This document shows positions 48,317 to 58,315 of a stretch of 64,000 nucleotides of DNA, in pieces; the stretch's first letter is position 1; every line of letters begins with the position of its first letter. The notes under the pieces were generated by a model. That model ran no database searches. It had not been told where the DNA came from and worked only from the letters and a program-made list of their open reading frames with translations. Made by a program: the position numbers and the translations under genes. Origin of the DNA: Ditylenchus dipsaci (Eukaryota; Nematoda; Chromadorea; Rhabditida; Anguinidae). The stretch spans positions 339,119 to 403,118 of the forward strand of contig SADC01001344.1 in the NCBI GenBank assembly GCA_004194705.1. Direction: 5' to 3'.

Positions 48317-51077
48317 CTAACGGTAGATTCCTTCAAGTTTCTTGCAGTGCGGCAGCTCCGTATCAGTCGCTTTATTCCACATGTCGGCATCCCCGCGCAT
48401 TTTGGCTGTCCACAAGAGGCCCTCACCTTCAAAAATACCGTTTCAAAAATAGTGCCAAGTAGAATAAGTGCCAAAACAGTTACGCTGATTTCTTTCGCGA
48501 TTGCAGTTTGTTCGAAGCATAGATATGTAATCACTTTCAGCCCTTTGCTCCACTTGTCGCAGATTGTTTCCATACTTGGCATCGAAATACGGCTTCACGA
48601 AGTAAGGCACACGTAATTTCTGCGAGTACTTCTGGACATTGAATGCACTGAAATTGGAATATATCAAAATATAGCCAGCAGGCTAATTGAGTCACCTGTC
48701 TCTGACCAATTGAAAAAGCTTGCTCCTCACCAAAGAAACTAAAAAAAGAAATATTATAAGAGATCTTACATAAACTATCAGAGACAGCTATATTTCCTTT
48801 ACTGGAAATTCACAATGAGAATTGGTCTAGTATAAGGGCCTGCTTACAATGGGATGTCGATGTCGAAGTAAAAGTTGGTGTCTAGATCTCGCGTTTCCCA
48901 TAGGAAAATGCCAAATCTGATATAGATGACCTATACCTACTTTTTGATTTTAGGTATAGGTCATCTATATCAGATTTGGCATTTTTCGATGGAAAACGCG
49001 AGATCTAGACACCACTTTTACTTCGACATCGACATCCCATTGTAAGCGGGCCCTAATAGACCTACAAGATGAAAAATAAAAGTAGAAATTTAGATTTTGT
49101 TGTAGTTTCCCACATCTATTATTTTACTGGCTATCGTTGACCTTGTTGGGCTCATTCAGACATTTTTGGTATTCTTGCAAAGTCAACACTAGTCAAAGAA
49201 TTCCTTCCTCGGATGTATTCATCGAACAAATTGGCGCTAGGCCAATAGATCCACAGTGAAATGATCCACAGCGAATTAATTCACGACGAATTGATCCACA
49301 AAAATTTGTCTCGGCACTGGTAACAGACATTATTTTTCCTTTAATAATAGTCATAAACTAGTTTTTATAAGACCAATAGGCCTCCGGGTAGGTAGGTGAA
49401 CCCCCTGGTACCTGCTCTAGGTGGATATCCACCTCCAAGCTCCAAATTTTTTGATTTAACTGAAAGTAATTAGAAATCATCGTACTTAACCAGAATCGTG
49501 ACCTGAACACGAATTTATAATGCTAAAATGGCGACTTCACTTACGGGAGCCCAGGTTCTGGAGTAGTTTAGTATCCCTTAAGGTACGAGGTGTCCAGGAC
49601 AAGGCGCTATCGGACATCGGTTTCCTTTTTTGCCTTGGTCCCCCTGTTGTTTTTATTGAAAAATGCCTTGGTCCCCCTGTCCATTATAGCATGTTAATAT
49701 ATGGTGATTCTAGTGATCATGGTGATTGTGGTTAACGTCATTGTGGTTAACACAAACACCTTAACCATGATCACCTTCAAAACAACAGGGGGAGTAGTAT
49801 TAACTACTTATTGAATATAGCTAGGAAGAAGTGAAAGGGTAAAAAACAGAGCTAACATTCTGGCCTCTTCTTTACCGGACCCTTTTACAGCCTCTTTTCA
49901 CCGGCCTCTTTTTTAATGGTCGTCTTATTGCAACCCTTTTCACCCTGCACCATCTAAGAATAAATCATATACACAAAACAACATTTCATGCCAAGACAGA
50001 TTTTTACTATTCACCTGTGGATCAATTCGCCGTAAATTAATTCACTGTGGATCAATTCGACGCCACGCGAGCAAATTATAATTTAAAAACAGATGAATTT
50101 CACTTTTTACAGCTGGTCCCGCAAACTCAAACTCCATGAGCTGGGCTACGTCCTAGTAGCGCAAACCACTCGGTTAACCGAACGACACAATCGGTGCACA
50201 GTAAAAATGATATCACGAAATCATCTCAAACCTAAGAACTTTTTGATAGAGCTTTGAAAAAAGACTCATCCAAGAAAAGGCGAGAAACATTGCAAAGCCT
50301 TATGCTAATATAAAAACACTCGCTTGGCAATTAATCCACCGAAAATTATCACGAGGATCGGCAGTATTTGAAGCAGCTGGAGGATGATCGACTAAAAACA
50401 ATCAATTGGAATTCCACTTAAATGTTAAAACACTGACAGTTGTTCTTCTCTTGGCTGCTGTTCACGATGGGGACGATGGTGATGACGGAATTGCGGTCTA
50501 TGTCGATTCAAAGCGCTTGGATTGAATATGCCACCTCCGAAAAACATTTCAAATATATCCTCCGGCGACATCTCAGCTTAAATAAATGTCATATTCTCGA
50601 AATTATACCGGACAAAATACCCTCAAAGCCTCTGCGACATCAAAGTCATAGAAATTGTTGAAGCGATGGTGTGAATGTTGTGCTGCCTCTCGCTGCTCCG
50701 GCTGTGAACCATATTTGTCATAGTCTTTTCGTTTTTTGCATCTGATAGCACGCCATACGCATTTCCAAGAGCTGAAAAAATTCGATTGAAAATGTAACAA
50801 AATGGAAAAAATTGCCAGTACCCTTGAAGGCTTCTGTAGCGCCCGGAGCCTTGCACTTGTCAGGATGAAGTTTAAGTGCCATTTCGTAATATTCTTTCTT
50901 GAGCGTCGATTCTGAAGCATCTCGAGAAACAGACAGGATTCGTAGTAGTCCTTGCAAATGCTTCATTCTAGACCAAAATATTTTTTTTGCGTTTTGTATG
51001 GGGAAAAGCTATAACCACCTTTCAATCATCTGAACTTGCTCATTGCTGAAATTGCGGTCATTGCTATAATCACCCAT
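48317..51077 (-). CDS. DNAJB12/DNAJB14-type ER J-domain protein
   Basis: These Hsp40 proteins sit in the ER membrane, J domain in the cytosol, and recruit Hsc70 for membrane-protein quality control. Exons: 51077-51019 (MGDYSNDRNFSNEQVQ), 50967-50822 and 50771-50621 (J domain with HPDK, KAPGATEAFKALGNAYGVLS), 50571-50434 (SPEDIFEMFFGGGIFNP, His/Arg-rich), 50391 to about 50340 (membrane segment IILQLLQILPILVIIF), then after 1.6 kb 48738-48696, 48647-48484 and 48426-48317 (DUF1977: VPYFVKPYF, SDYISMLRTNC, EGLLWTAKMRGDADMW; stop TAG). The J domain needs a T removed in CATTTGC, an A added before ATCCTG, and an A added in GCAAAAAACG. The usual longer N-terminus may lie further upstream. TTTATT at about 48256 gives a poly(A) signal on this strand. 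Confidence 0.85.
48837..49053. mobile_element. Near-perfect hairpin MITE in DNAJ intron
   Basis: GGGCCTGCTTACAATGGGAT pairs with its inverse at 49034-49053, and the stem runs almost without a break through GATCTCGCGTTTTCC and GGTATAGGTCATCTATATC to a loop of about 20 bases. Flanks TATAA/TAATA suggest a TAA target. Confidence 0.85.
49247..50064. mobile_element. Fold-back with GAATTGATCCACAGCGAATTAA arms
   Basis: 49247-49305 holds AATGATCCACAGCGAATTAA-type units; 50010-50064 the inverse (GTGGATCAATTCGCCG). The interior contains GGTAGGTGAACC-like sequence and ATGGTGATT/AATCACCATG repeats with the CCTTGGTCCCCCTG motif. It lies in the large DNAJB12-like intron. Confidence 0.65.
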
Positions 51078-51439
51078 TGGCTTGCTTAGTCTTCAGAAAG
51101 CGAAAAATCCTGAATACCGTATTTACTCTAATAGGCCGACATGTCGCGTTTAAAAAACCATGATACATGATATATCATGAAATTTTATAACTTTGATTGG
51201 GCGCCGAATTCACCGATACATTTTATTTTGGTTATAGGTTCGAATCCTGGTGGTATTACAGTCGAGTACACCCTTGGACCGGGCTAGCTGTATGCATAGT
51301 GAGTAGACGTTTACCTACAAATGGACATTTGTCCCATTTGGTAGGTAAACGTCCCTGGGACGTTTACCTATCAAATGGGACATTTTTGAAATTTGGCGTT
51401 ATTTTTGTATTTTTATATTATATATAAAAAGTTGGCTCA

Positions 51440-51800
51440 AATTGGTTCACACCCCAAATACTGATTTCCCGCAGTAAATTTATTTTTTCCCGCAGTAAAT
51501 TTAAATTTCAAACAAAATGATGATTTCCCGCAGTAAATTACTGATTTCCCGAGTAAATTCCAGATTTCACGCAGTAAATTTGAAAATTTGTGCAATTCCA
51601 GTCAAAAGTTTGCAACAACACGTTTTACAGTCAGAATCGACGTTGAATCGCTTAGAATCCAGGCTAAAGTGGCCAGAAGCCAATAAAAACTGGCTTTTTG
51701 ATGGGTCTACTAAAAAAACTTATCTATTTGCGAAAAAAACATTTGCGCGCATCGAAATCCCGTTCTAATTCACTCAATTTCTCAGAGCTAACTCTGAACT
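51440..51800. repeat. TTTCCCGCAGTAAATT array plus conserved core block
   Basis: 51470-51590 has about five units of TTTCCCGCAGTAAATTACTGA. 51630-51790 matches the inner block of the 32.4-32.6 kb fold-back arm: GAATCCA...AGTGGCCA, GGNTTTTTGNNGNGTNTA, TTGCGCGCATC, CTCAATNTCTCAGA. No inverted partner of the array is seen nearby. Confidence 0.7.
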
Positions 51801-52117
51801 ATTGCAAGCATTTTTAAATGCCCTTAACTTTTGAAATCACTTTAATAGTGTTGGAGTAGTGTGGAGTGGTGTGTACTGATCCGGAATGAAATTTTTAGCA
51901 AATTAGGGCGTCAAATGGCGATTCTCACTCTGCAAACTCACGTAAAACAGCACTGAAAAAGTATCATTTATCTACGGAACAACAATACAGCCGTATAACG
52001 ACCAACAATTTTCATTTCGATGTCAAAGGCGTCATAATGGCAAACTTTCAAAATATCGGCGCTTTTCTATTTTATTTGACGGTTTAGTCAAAAGTGTCAA
52101 CAAAGGATTGTCACAAT

Positions 52118-53502
52118 TAGTGATGCGCACGAATCGATATTCGCACCTGCATATATCGCATATCGCATCAAAGTTTGTGGAAAAATCATCGATCGCAAAT
52201 ATCGCATTTGGATTTTTGAAAATATCGCATATCGCCATCGCAAATTTTTGAAAATATCGCTTTGGAGATTTTGTCATTCTGTCAAACAATTACAATCTTG
52301 TTCTACTTAGTTTCGATCGCTATTTAATTCTGTGTGTGCCCTTTTCACAGGAATACGAACACAAACCGATTCTTGTCTTTTGTCGCCATAGTAGCTATTC
52401 GACAATGATGGAGGAAAAGGGTACTCCTTCGAATGGTCATCCCCCCTACTTTTTCGAATTTTTTTTGTTTTTTTTGGACCTTATGTACTCTGCGGGCGGG
52501 GGGGTGGGCCACCGATTTTTTCACCAAAAATTTTTACGTTTTATATAGTGATCAAGTTAATTATGGTGAATTTAATATGACCATGCACTTAATCAAATAT
52601 TTTCTATGGTCACTAAGAGACGGGTATAACATAATTATTATGATTATTAGAATCAACATTGTAAAATTGAGGAAAAAAACCGAGGTGCCAAAATCGGTGG
52701 CCCCCCAAAGTACATAAGGTCCTTTTTTTCGAAATTTTTTTTGTAAAATTACCGCAAATCATCTTGTCCTTGGAGGGGCAATAGAAAGTTTGGAAATTAT
52801 TATTTTGGGTCTATTGTAGCATCAACACCTTTTTTTGGGATATGCGGGTAATTTTACAAAAAAAAGTCGAAAAAAAGTAGGGGATGACCATTCCGAAGGG
52901 TACCAGGAAAAGGACGAGCGCCAAACTGACGTCATGATTAAAATAAAGTCGTATTATAAAGCAGAAGCGCGTCAATTCGGAGGAGAATCCATTACGTATT
53001 GGAAGGTTATTTTTTACGACGACACCGCACGCCGGTATTCTGGCTTTACCTAATTCTATCTTTTCTTATGACAACGAAAAGACGTATCAATTCTCGCCAA
53101 GATAGCTCGTCTATTCCTCTCTGCTCCGAGCAACGAGCCAGGCGTAGCGCAAACAGCTATTTTCGGTTGCTCGTGACGTGTACGACTACAGACGATCAAA
53201 TTTGAGTCCAGACAAAAAACTGCGAAATGCTGATTTTCCTGAACAAAAATCTTCCTGTGTTGAACTTCAAATATTAAGTGTCTTGTTCTGAAAAAGTACG
53301 ATGTATGCATATCAAAAAAGGGCGGAAAATTATTATTACGGTCATTTAATGTAGCCCGTAGTCGTATTTAGAAAAAATATCGCATAATTCAGCGAATATA
53401 TCGCACCTCGACTTTTAGAAATATCGCATATCGCTATCGCGATACAGGCGAGGCTGAAAATATCGCATCGCATATATCGCATAAAGCAAATGCGCATCAC
53501 TA
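52118..53502. mobile_element. Fold-back with TAGTGATGCGCA ends and TATCGCA arms
   Basis: TAGTGATGCGCACGAATCG and the inverse TGCGCATCACTA bound arms of ATATCGCATATCGCA repeats (52130-52270; 53375-53490). The end sequence recalls hAT termini, and the 8-base flanks GTCACAAT and GTCAAATG are similar but not identical. The interior has a nested MITE and an inverted pair CTACTTTTTCGAA/TTCGAAAAAAGTAG-like near 52450 and 52870. No transposase. Confidence 0.7.
52476..52722. mobile_element. MITE with GGACCTTATGTACT ends
   Basis: Sister of 29981-30228: GGACCTTATGTACTCTGCGG at the left and CCCCCCAAAGTACATAAGGTCC at the right, with the shared inner GGCCACCGATTTTTTCACC. Nested in the 52118-53502 fold-back. 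Confidence 0.85.
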
Positions 53503-53839
53503 GTCAAATGACAGTCAAAAAGTTTTGACTAACGTTTTGACCGCTTTTTTGACTGAACCAGGGAAAATGACTGTTTCTATTTCAATTGTTTAACTTTTCT
53601 AAGATATTCAATATTCTTCCTTCATTATGACGCTTTTGACACAATGTACAGCCGTACAAATTACAAAAAAAATCGCTTTTAGTTTGTTCACCTATTATTC
53701 AGCTCCGCTGTACAATTTCTATTCAGATAAAATATCTCGCATCTCTCTTTCCTCGTGTAATTAGCATGAATGCAATGATCTGCAGGAATCTGGTCATAAC
53801 TTTTATGGGTAATTTACTGCATTTCCAGTGTATAAAATC

Positions 53840-54187
53840 ACGAAAACGGTTTAGTGTTTGTGAACTGGATTTCCACTTGGCTGAATCGATCCGTTTGCAC
53901 AGCTTCTAAAAAGTCTTTGTCCACGGTCAAATTCCTCTCTGGAACGCACTTCCCGCAAATAGAGGGATACTATGCAAGTCTTTCTGCACTTAACCATCCT
54001 AATATTTTACACTCTAACCAAAATTGTTTCATTGTTTTAGGTACAAATCAATGAGATGCGATGTGGCCTGAAGCGCTTCCACTCGTTTGTCTGTGAAACA
54101 GAAGGAAAGAAACTTGCCAAAATCAGCAGAATGCTAATGATGCCTGTAGCCAAGACGACTCTAGTGAGGGATTATGGGCAAAGGTAG
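53840..54187 (+). CDS. Candidate exons of an unidentified gene
   Basis: After the acceptor TTGTTTTAG (ending 54040) an open stretch reads VQINEMRCGLKRFHSFVCE, then KKLAKISRMLMMPVAKTT and VRDYGQ, ending at a GTAGGGAG donor near 54188. A preceding stretch (53850-53960) is also coding-like. It may be part of the same gene as 56838-57425, with elements in the intervening intron. No family is recognised. Confidence 0.35.
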
Positions 54188-54207
54188 GGAGCTGTTAGCG
54201 TTAAAAC

Positions 54208-55265
54208 GGGGGGGGGGGAGGGGTTGGTACACATCGAGATGCAAATATTTTGAACTCTCAGGTTCGATTCCCAGTAGGTGCATAACTTATTTTTTTCTAC
54301 TCTTCATTTTAGTAGGTCTACCGACTTCTAGGGCCACGAAACATATCAAGTAACCGATTGCAATCATTTCCAGCACTGCTTTGCTGTCAGCAACTACCTT
54401 AATTTTGCAATTACAACAAATGACCATCAAATGAAAGGAACCCAGCAAAAAAGGGTCCGTATTTAGTTTTATATCTGCTGAGCCTCTACCAATTTTCTTA
54501 TTCATCAGCGGGTTCAGTGACTTTCTAGAGTCAGAATTTCATGGGGAATCAGATAAAAAAAATTTCACACCAAAATCACTTCAGAAAAATCAGAGAGCTA
54601 TTGAATGTTTGACCAAGGAATAAAGAGTATTTTGAGGGGTAGGATTGCGGTATTTATTTTGGAACTGACGTTTTTTGCAATTTTAATTTACATGGTCATT
54701 TACAAACATTCACTAAAAAGTGATGTCAACAAGCAGAGCTACGTATTGAGTATGAGGCTATAAATAGCCATATGATTTTAAAAATTGCGAAAAAACGTCA
54801 CTTCCAGAATAATACCGAGAAGTTCCTGGACATTCTGGGTAGAATATCGTAGTATTGGACTTCATTAGATATTTTTCAAATTTTAGCTATAACTGCATAT
54901 TACATTTGTGTTTGTATGATAGCTCAAATGAAAGCCCAGAATCTTGGCTAAATTTTAGTAGATTAAACGTGTGAATTGGAGAATAGAATTAGAAAATATC
55001 AATCAAACCAGTCAAAGAAAATACCCGAAAAGATAGATTTTCGTAAATTTTACAAGTCTTAAGCTTTATAAATTAGCGCCATATATTGTGAAATCGTGCT
55101 CTGATAATTTAATTGTATAGCCAGAGCCTGATGATCATCTTGACAAAAAAAACTTGAAAATTAAAGCAGATAAAAGCGGTGTGCACCCGCTGGAATCGAA
55201 CTTGAGAGTTCAAAATATTCGCATCTCGACGTATAACTGCTCGCCACACCCTGGCCTTTAACCTG
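54208..55265. mobile_element. About 1.06 kb element (copy D) with tRNA T-arm ends
   Basis: The left end after a G tract, CATCGAGATGCAAATATTTT, leads to CTCAGGTTCGATTCCCAGTAG, a perfect B box. The right end has the inverse GGAATCGAACTTGAGAG then ATTCGCATCTCGACG. The interior shares CCAGCACTGCTTTGCTGTCAG, TGACTTTCTAGAGTCAGAATT and AAATGAAAGCCCAGAATCTTGG with the other copies. No ORF. Confidence 0.75.
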
Positions 55266-55615
55266 CTCCCAATATTTTTTATTTCTGACTTTTGAGCGGT
55301 TGTCTTTTTGTCATGTTGACTATATTTGGTCATTTGGACTCAGAATGAAACCGCTTGAGATAGCTTAACGATTTATTGTATATTTTACTGGAAATTCTAC
55401 AGTTATCACATGTCTTCTGAGCCAGAATAAATTGGTGGTCATTCCGGCTCAGGATGACCAAATATAGTCAACGAGACAGTACATGACAAACCCCCTAAAA
55501 GTGAGAAATAAAAAGTTCCGGGACAAACTTTGAGCTAATTTTTTTGAATAATATTTTTAACAAATTAACATCCAAATACACTTTAACGTAGGATTTTCTT
55601 TCTCTATAAGATAGG

Positions 55616-56560
55616 GGGTATGCTTTTTTACCTATTTAAAGAAATGACTTCCATCGGTGAAATACACTTGCGCAGTCGTTTTGGAAAGTCGTCGGTAGCA
55701 TTCTGGATGCATTGCTGAGGAATTGCGTCCCATTCCCGAACCAGAGATGCTTTTTAGTGCCGCAATGGAATTGTGAGGCCTAGAGCAGGCCTTCGACTGA
55801 AGGTAGTGCCAGCCGAAGTGGTACTTGTTCACTTAGGGGGCGCATTTACATTTTTTTTCAAATTATGTTTTAACGGCTCCTAAGTAATTTTTATATGCTT
55901 TAAACGATGAAAAATTTGTTTTCTAATACTTTCTTTCGTTAAAACCGATTTTTCGAAAAAAAAATTTGACTAAAATTAGACTTTTTACCTTGGGGACCAA
56001 GCATGAAGTTTTTGGTCGAATTTTGGTCTAAATTTTTTTTTCGAGAAATCGGTTTTTATTTAAGAAAACTTTGGAAAACAATTTTTTGACCGTTTAAAGC
56101 ACTATAAAAATCACTTAGGAGTCGTTTAAACATGATTTAGACGATATTATAAAATGCGCCCCCCTAAGTGAACAAGTGCCGCCGAAGTAGTTCATGACAT
56201 TCAGCTCCGGAGAGTTGGGCGGCCATTCACCACTCGGGTCGGTCCATTAGGGTCGACGGTGATGCATCAGGAAAGTTTTGGGCATCCAGGCAATCCAACA
56301 AATTGGATGTTCTCTTCTGTGGTGGCTTTAGCTGGTCGCGCTACTTCTGGCTCTGTCGTCGTCACTTCCCAGTCTCATTGAACCGTTTGATTGACACTCG
56401 AGATACTTTGCTAGGACAACCCAAGAAGGTCACAATTTCTGATTGTTTGTGGCCTTGCTGTAACAGTGAATAATGGCAGGCGTAAATCTTTCGACATGCT
56501 GAAAACGAGCTAGATTATGCTATTCAATTACGTAACACATCAATCAGCGCATTTTAAACA
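55616..56560 (-). pseudogene. Mariner (Tc1/mariner) transposase, broken
   Basis: The C-terminal part is clear: PPNSPELNVMNYF (56210), the DDD/E block with SPELN; then, after the nested insertion, FGWHYLQSKA, ASLVREWDAIPQQCIQNATD and FPKRLRKCI. The N-terminal part (56560-56400) gives the helix-turn-helix-like HCYSKATNNQKL and CLAKYLECQSN in shifted frames. Frameshifts and the missing central third rule out activity. PNSPELN followed by DY/NY is usual for mariner and maT-type enzymes. Confidence 0.75.
55828..56180. mobile_element. MITE inserted in the mariner transposase
   Basis: TTGTTCACTTAGGGGGCGCAT and its inverse ATGCGCCCCCCTAAGTGAACAA bound the insert, which contains a second inverted pair around GGCTCCTAAGTAATTTTTAT. 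The transposase motif GCCGAAGTNGT is present on both sides, so target or neighbouring sequence was duplicated. Confidence 0.8.
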
Positions 56561-56837
56561 CCTAAATGATTATGAAAAAGCAGCAGTTGAAAACAGAAAA
56601 TAAGAAGTGAACAAAAATGATTATTCACCTACTTTCTTCTTTGCTTCGCATTTCATCATTAACGTCTGGCACAAATAAAAAGCAAACCCCCTATTTGATA
56701 AAGAAGAAAAATGCTACGTCATAGTGTATTTGGATGTCAGTTTGGAAAAAATATTGTTCCAAACAATTAGCTCAAGGTTGCCCCGGAACTTTTTTACACC
56801 AGTAAAAAGTTTATTTGGAGCGCTATATATAGTGCTC

Positions 56838-57425
56838 TATTTTATGTGCCTAGATCTGATGATGGAAGTCACGACGTTCCGCTCTCTCAACTCCATGACC
56901 TGCTCAGTCGAATTCAAAATTGGAGGTCCGATACTCAGAAAACAGTTGTGGCACATAAGCAATTGATGGTTCGAAATGCTCCAAAGCTCCCATGCTGCGC
57001 TAATGTTTCTCAAATACCAGTATGTACTAGTGCTCTGCCAATACCAAGCATTGGATGGCCACCAAGAAAACGCGGTTGCTGATGTTCCGCCTTCGCCATA
57101 CCAAGTATCAAGCTCAGACAGTGCAGCTCTATAGTGAAGATCATCCAGTTCAATATGTCATACCGTGAACAAATCCAGTGTGCCGAGGACAACAGTGGTA
57201 ATATTCATCGTCAGCAGCAGTGTGTTGTTCAAAGCTCAGAAGTGATGTGGGAATTCAGCATGTCCAACCAGCCCCTCCAATCTCCCGTGAAGTTCTTAGG
57301 TCAGCACCAATATCAAGCCAAGGTTGTTCATCTAGTGCATAATACTTCTTTCCCTGTGAATAATTTGTGGTAGAAAATCGTGTTTGGTAACTGGACTCTG
57401 CTTTCCGTTGATAATACTCAATAAA
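56838..57425 (+). CDS. 3' exons of an unidentified gene
   Basis: An open stretch begins after a CCTAG acceptor near 56850 (SQLHDLLSRIQNWRSDTQKT, KQLMVRNAPKLPCC, PIPSIGWPPRKR). About 57080-57125 reads on in the +1 frame (ADVPPSPYQVSSSDSAAL), and 57150-57373 is open to TAG (REQIQCAEDNSGN, HRQQQCVVQSSEVMWEFS). AATAAA follows at 57420-57425. GC content and codon bias exceed the surroundings. One or two frame breaks resemble the single-base errors seen elsewhere. No domain is recognised; the Q/S-rich tail suggests a low-complexity C-terminus. Confidence 0.45.
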
Positions 57426-58315
57426 AGTAGGTTGAATGAAAATTTTTGTTTGATTCATTTCGTCCAAAATTTCTGGTTTTTGTTGGTTTTTCGGGGTCAA
57501 ATTAATGTGGCGTAAATTTGTGATATTTGTTGATGTCTGCGGGCCTTTGTATTAGTTCTGCTGCATTTTTCATTCAGCACAAAAAGCACAAAGGAGCGTA
57601 ATAAGAGCCTCTATACCGAGCGTTGACTGTGGCAAAACAAGTTCTAACTAGGGAACGATCGAACTGTAGATTCAACTCAAACGTTCTGACAATGCCAGCT
57701 TGGTGCATAGTCGATTTACTACAGTCAAATCTCGATAAGCCGGCACCCCAAAAGTTCGTTCCAGCCTAGGTCCGACACTTTTTTAACCCAATTTTTGAAA
57801 GCTTTTTCCAGTTCTGTTTTTACAGTCTGGTTGGAAATATTGTCAGGATTCTGATTTCGCCGATCGTTTTTTGAAAAGAAACCAAAATTGGGTTAAAAAA
57901 TAAACCTTGATAAGCCACACCCCTTTTCAAAAAGGATGCCGCCGTAGTTGCACGGGCGCCGGCTTCTTTTTTGTTTTTTTCATAAAAATATTCTAGCATC
58001 GCGGTAATAGAAAGCATAACCAATAAGTTTTTTTTATCTATTAAAGTAAGTCATCGGCAGTCTCGAAAAAAAAGTTATCGGCAGCGCTGACACCCAAAAA
58101 TTGGGGCTTAATCGTTTCGCCAATGAAACTTTTGCCAATGCGATCTTTTCGCCAATGAATCACTTCGCCAATGGAATCTTTTCGCCAATGCATCTTTTCG
58201 CCAATGGAATCTTTTCCCCATGGCATATTTTCGCCAATAGACTCTTTCAGCGTATAATTTTGATTTCTTTGGCAAATAAGCAGTGAGAAATGTAAATGTG
58301 ATTTAATTCTTTAAA

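Larger units (their letters stand above)
55509..56796 (-). mobile_element. Mariner-family transposon copy
   Basis: TA-flanked inverted ends of roughly 110 bases (AAAAAGTTCCGGGACAAAC, then GAGCTAATT, CATCCAAATACACT) bound about 1.28 kb, the size of a mariner, with a decayed transposase on the minus strand and a later insertion at 55828-56180. The TA dinucleotides are at 55509-55510 and 56795-56796. Confidence 0.85.
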
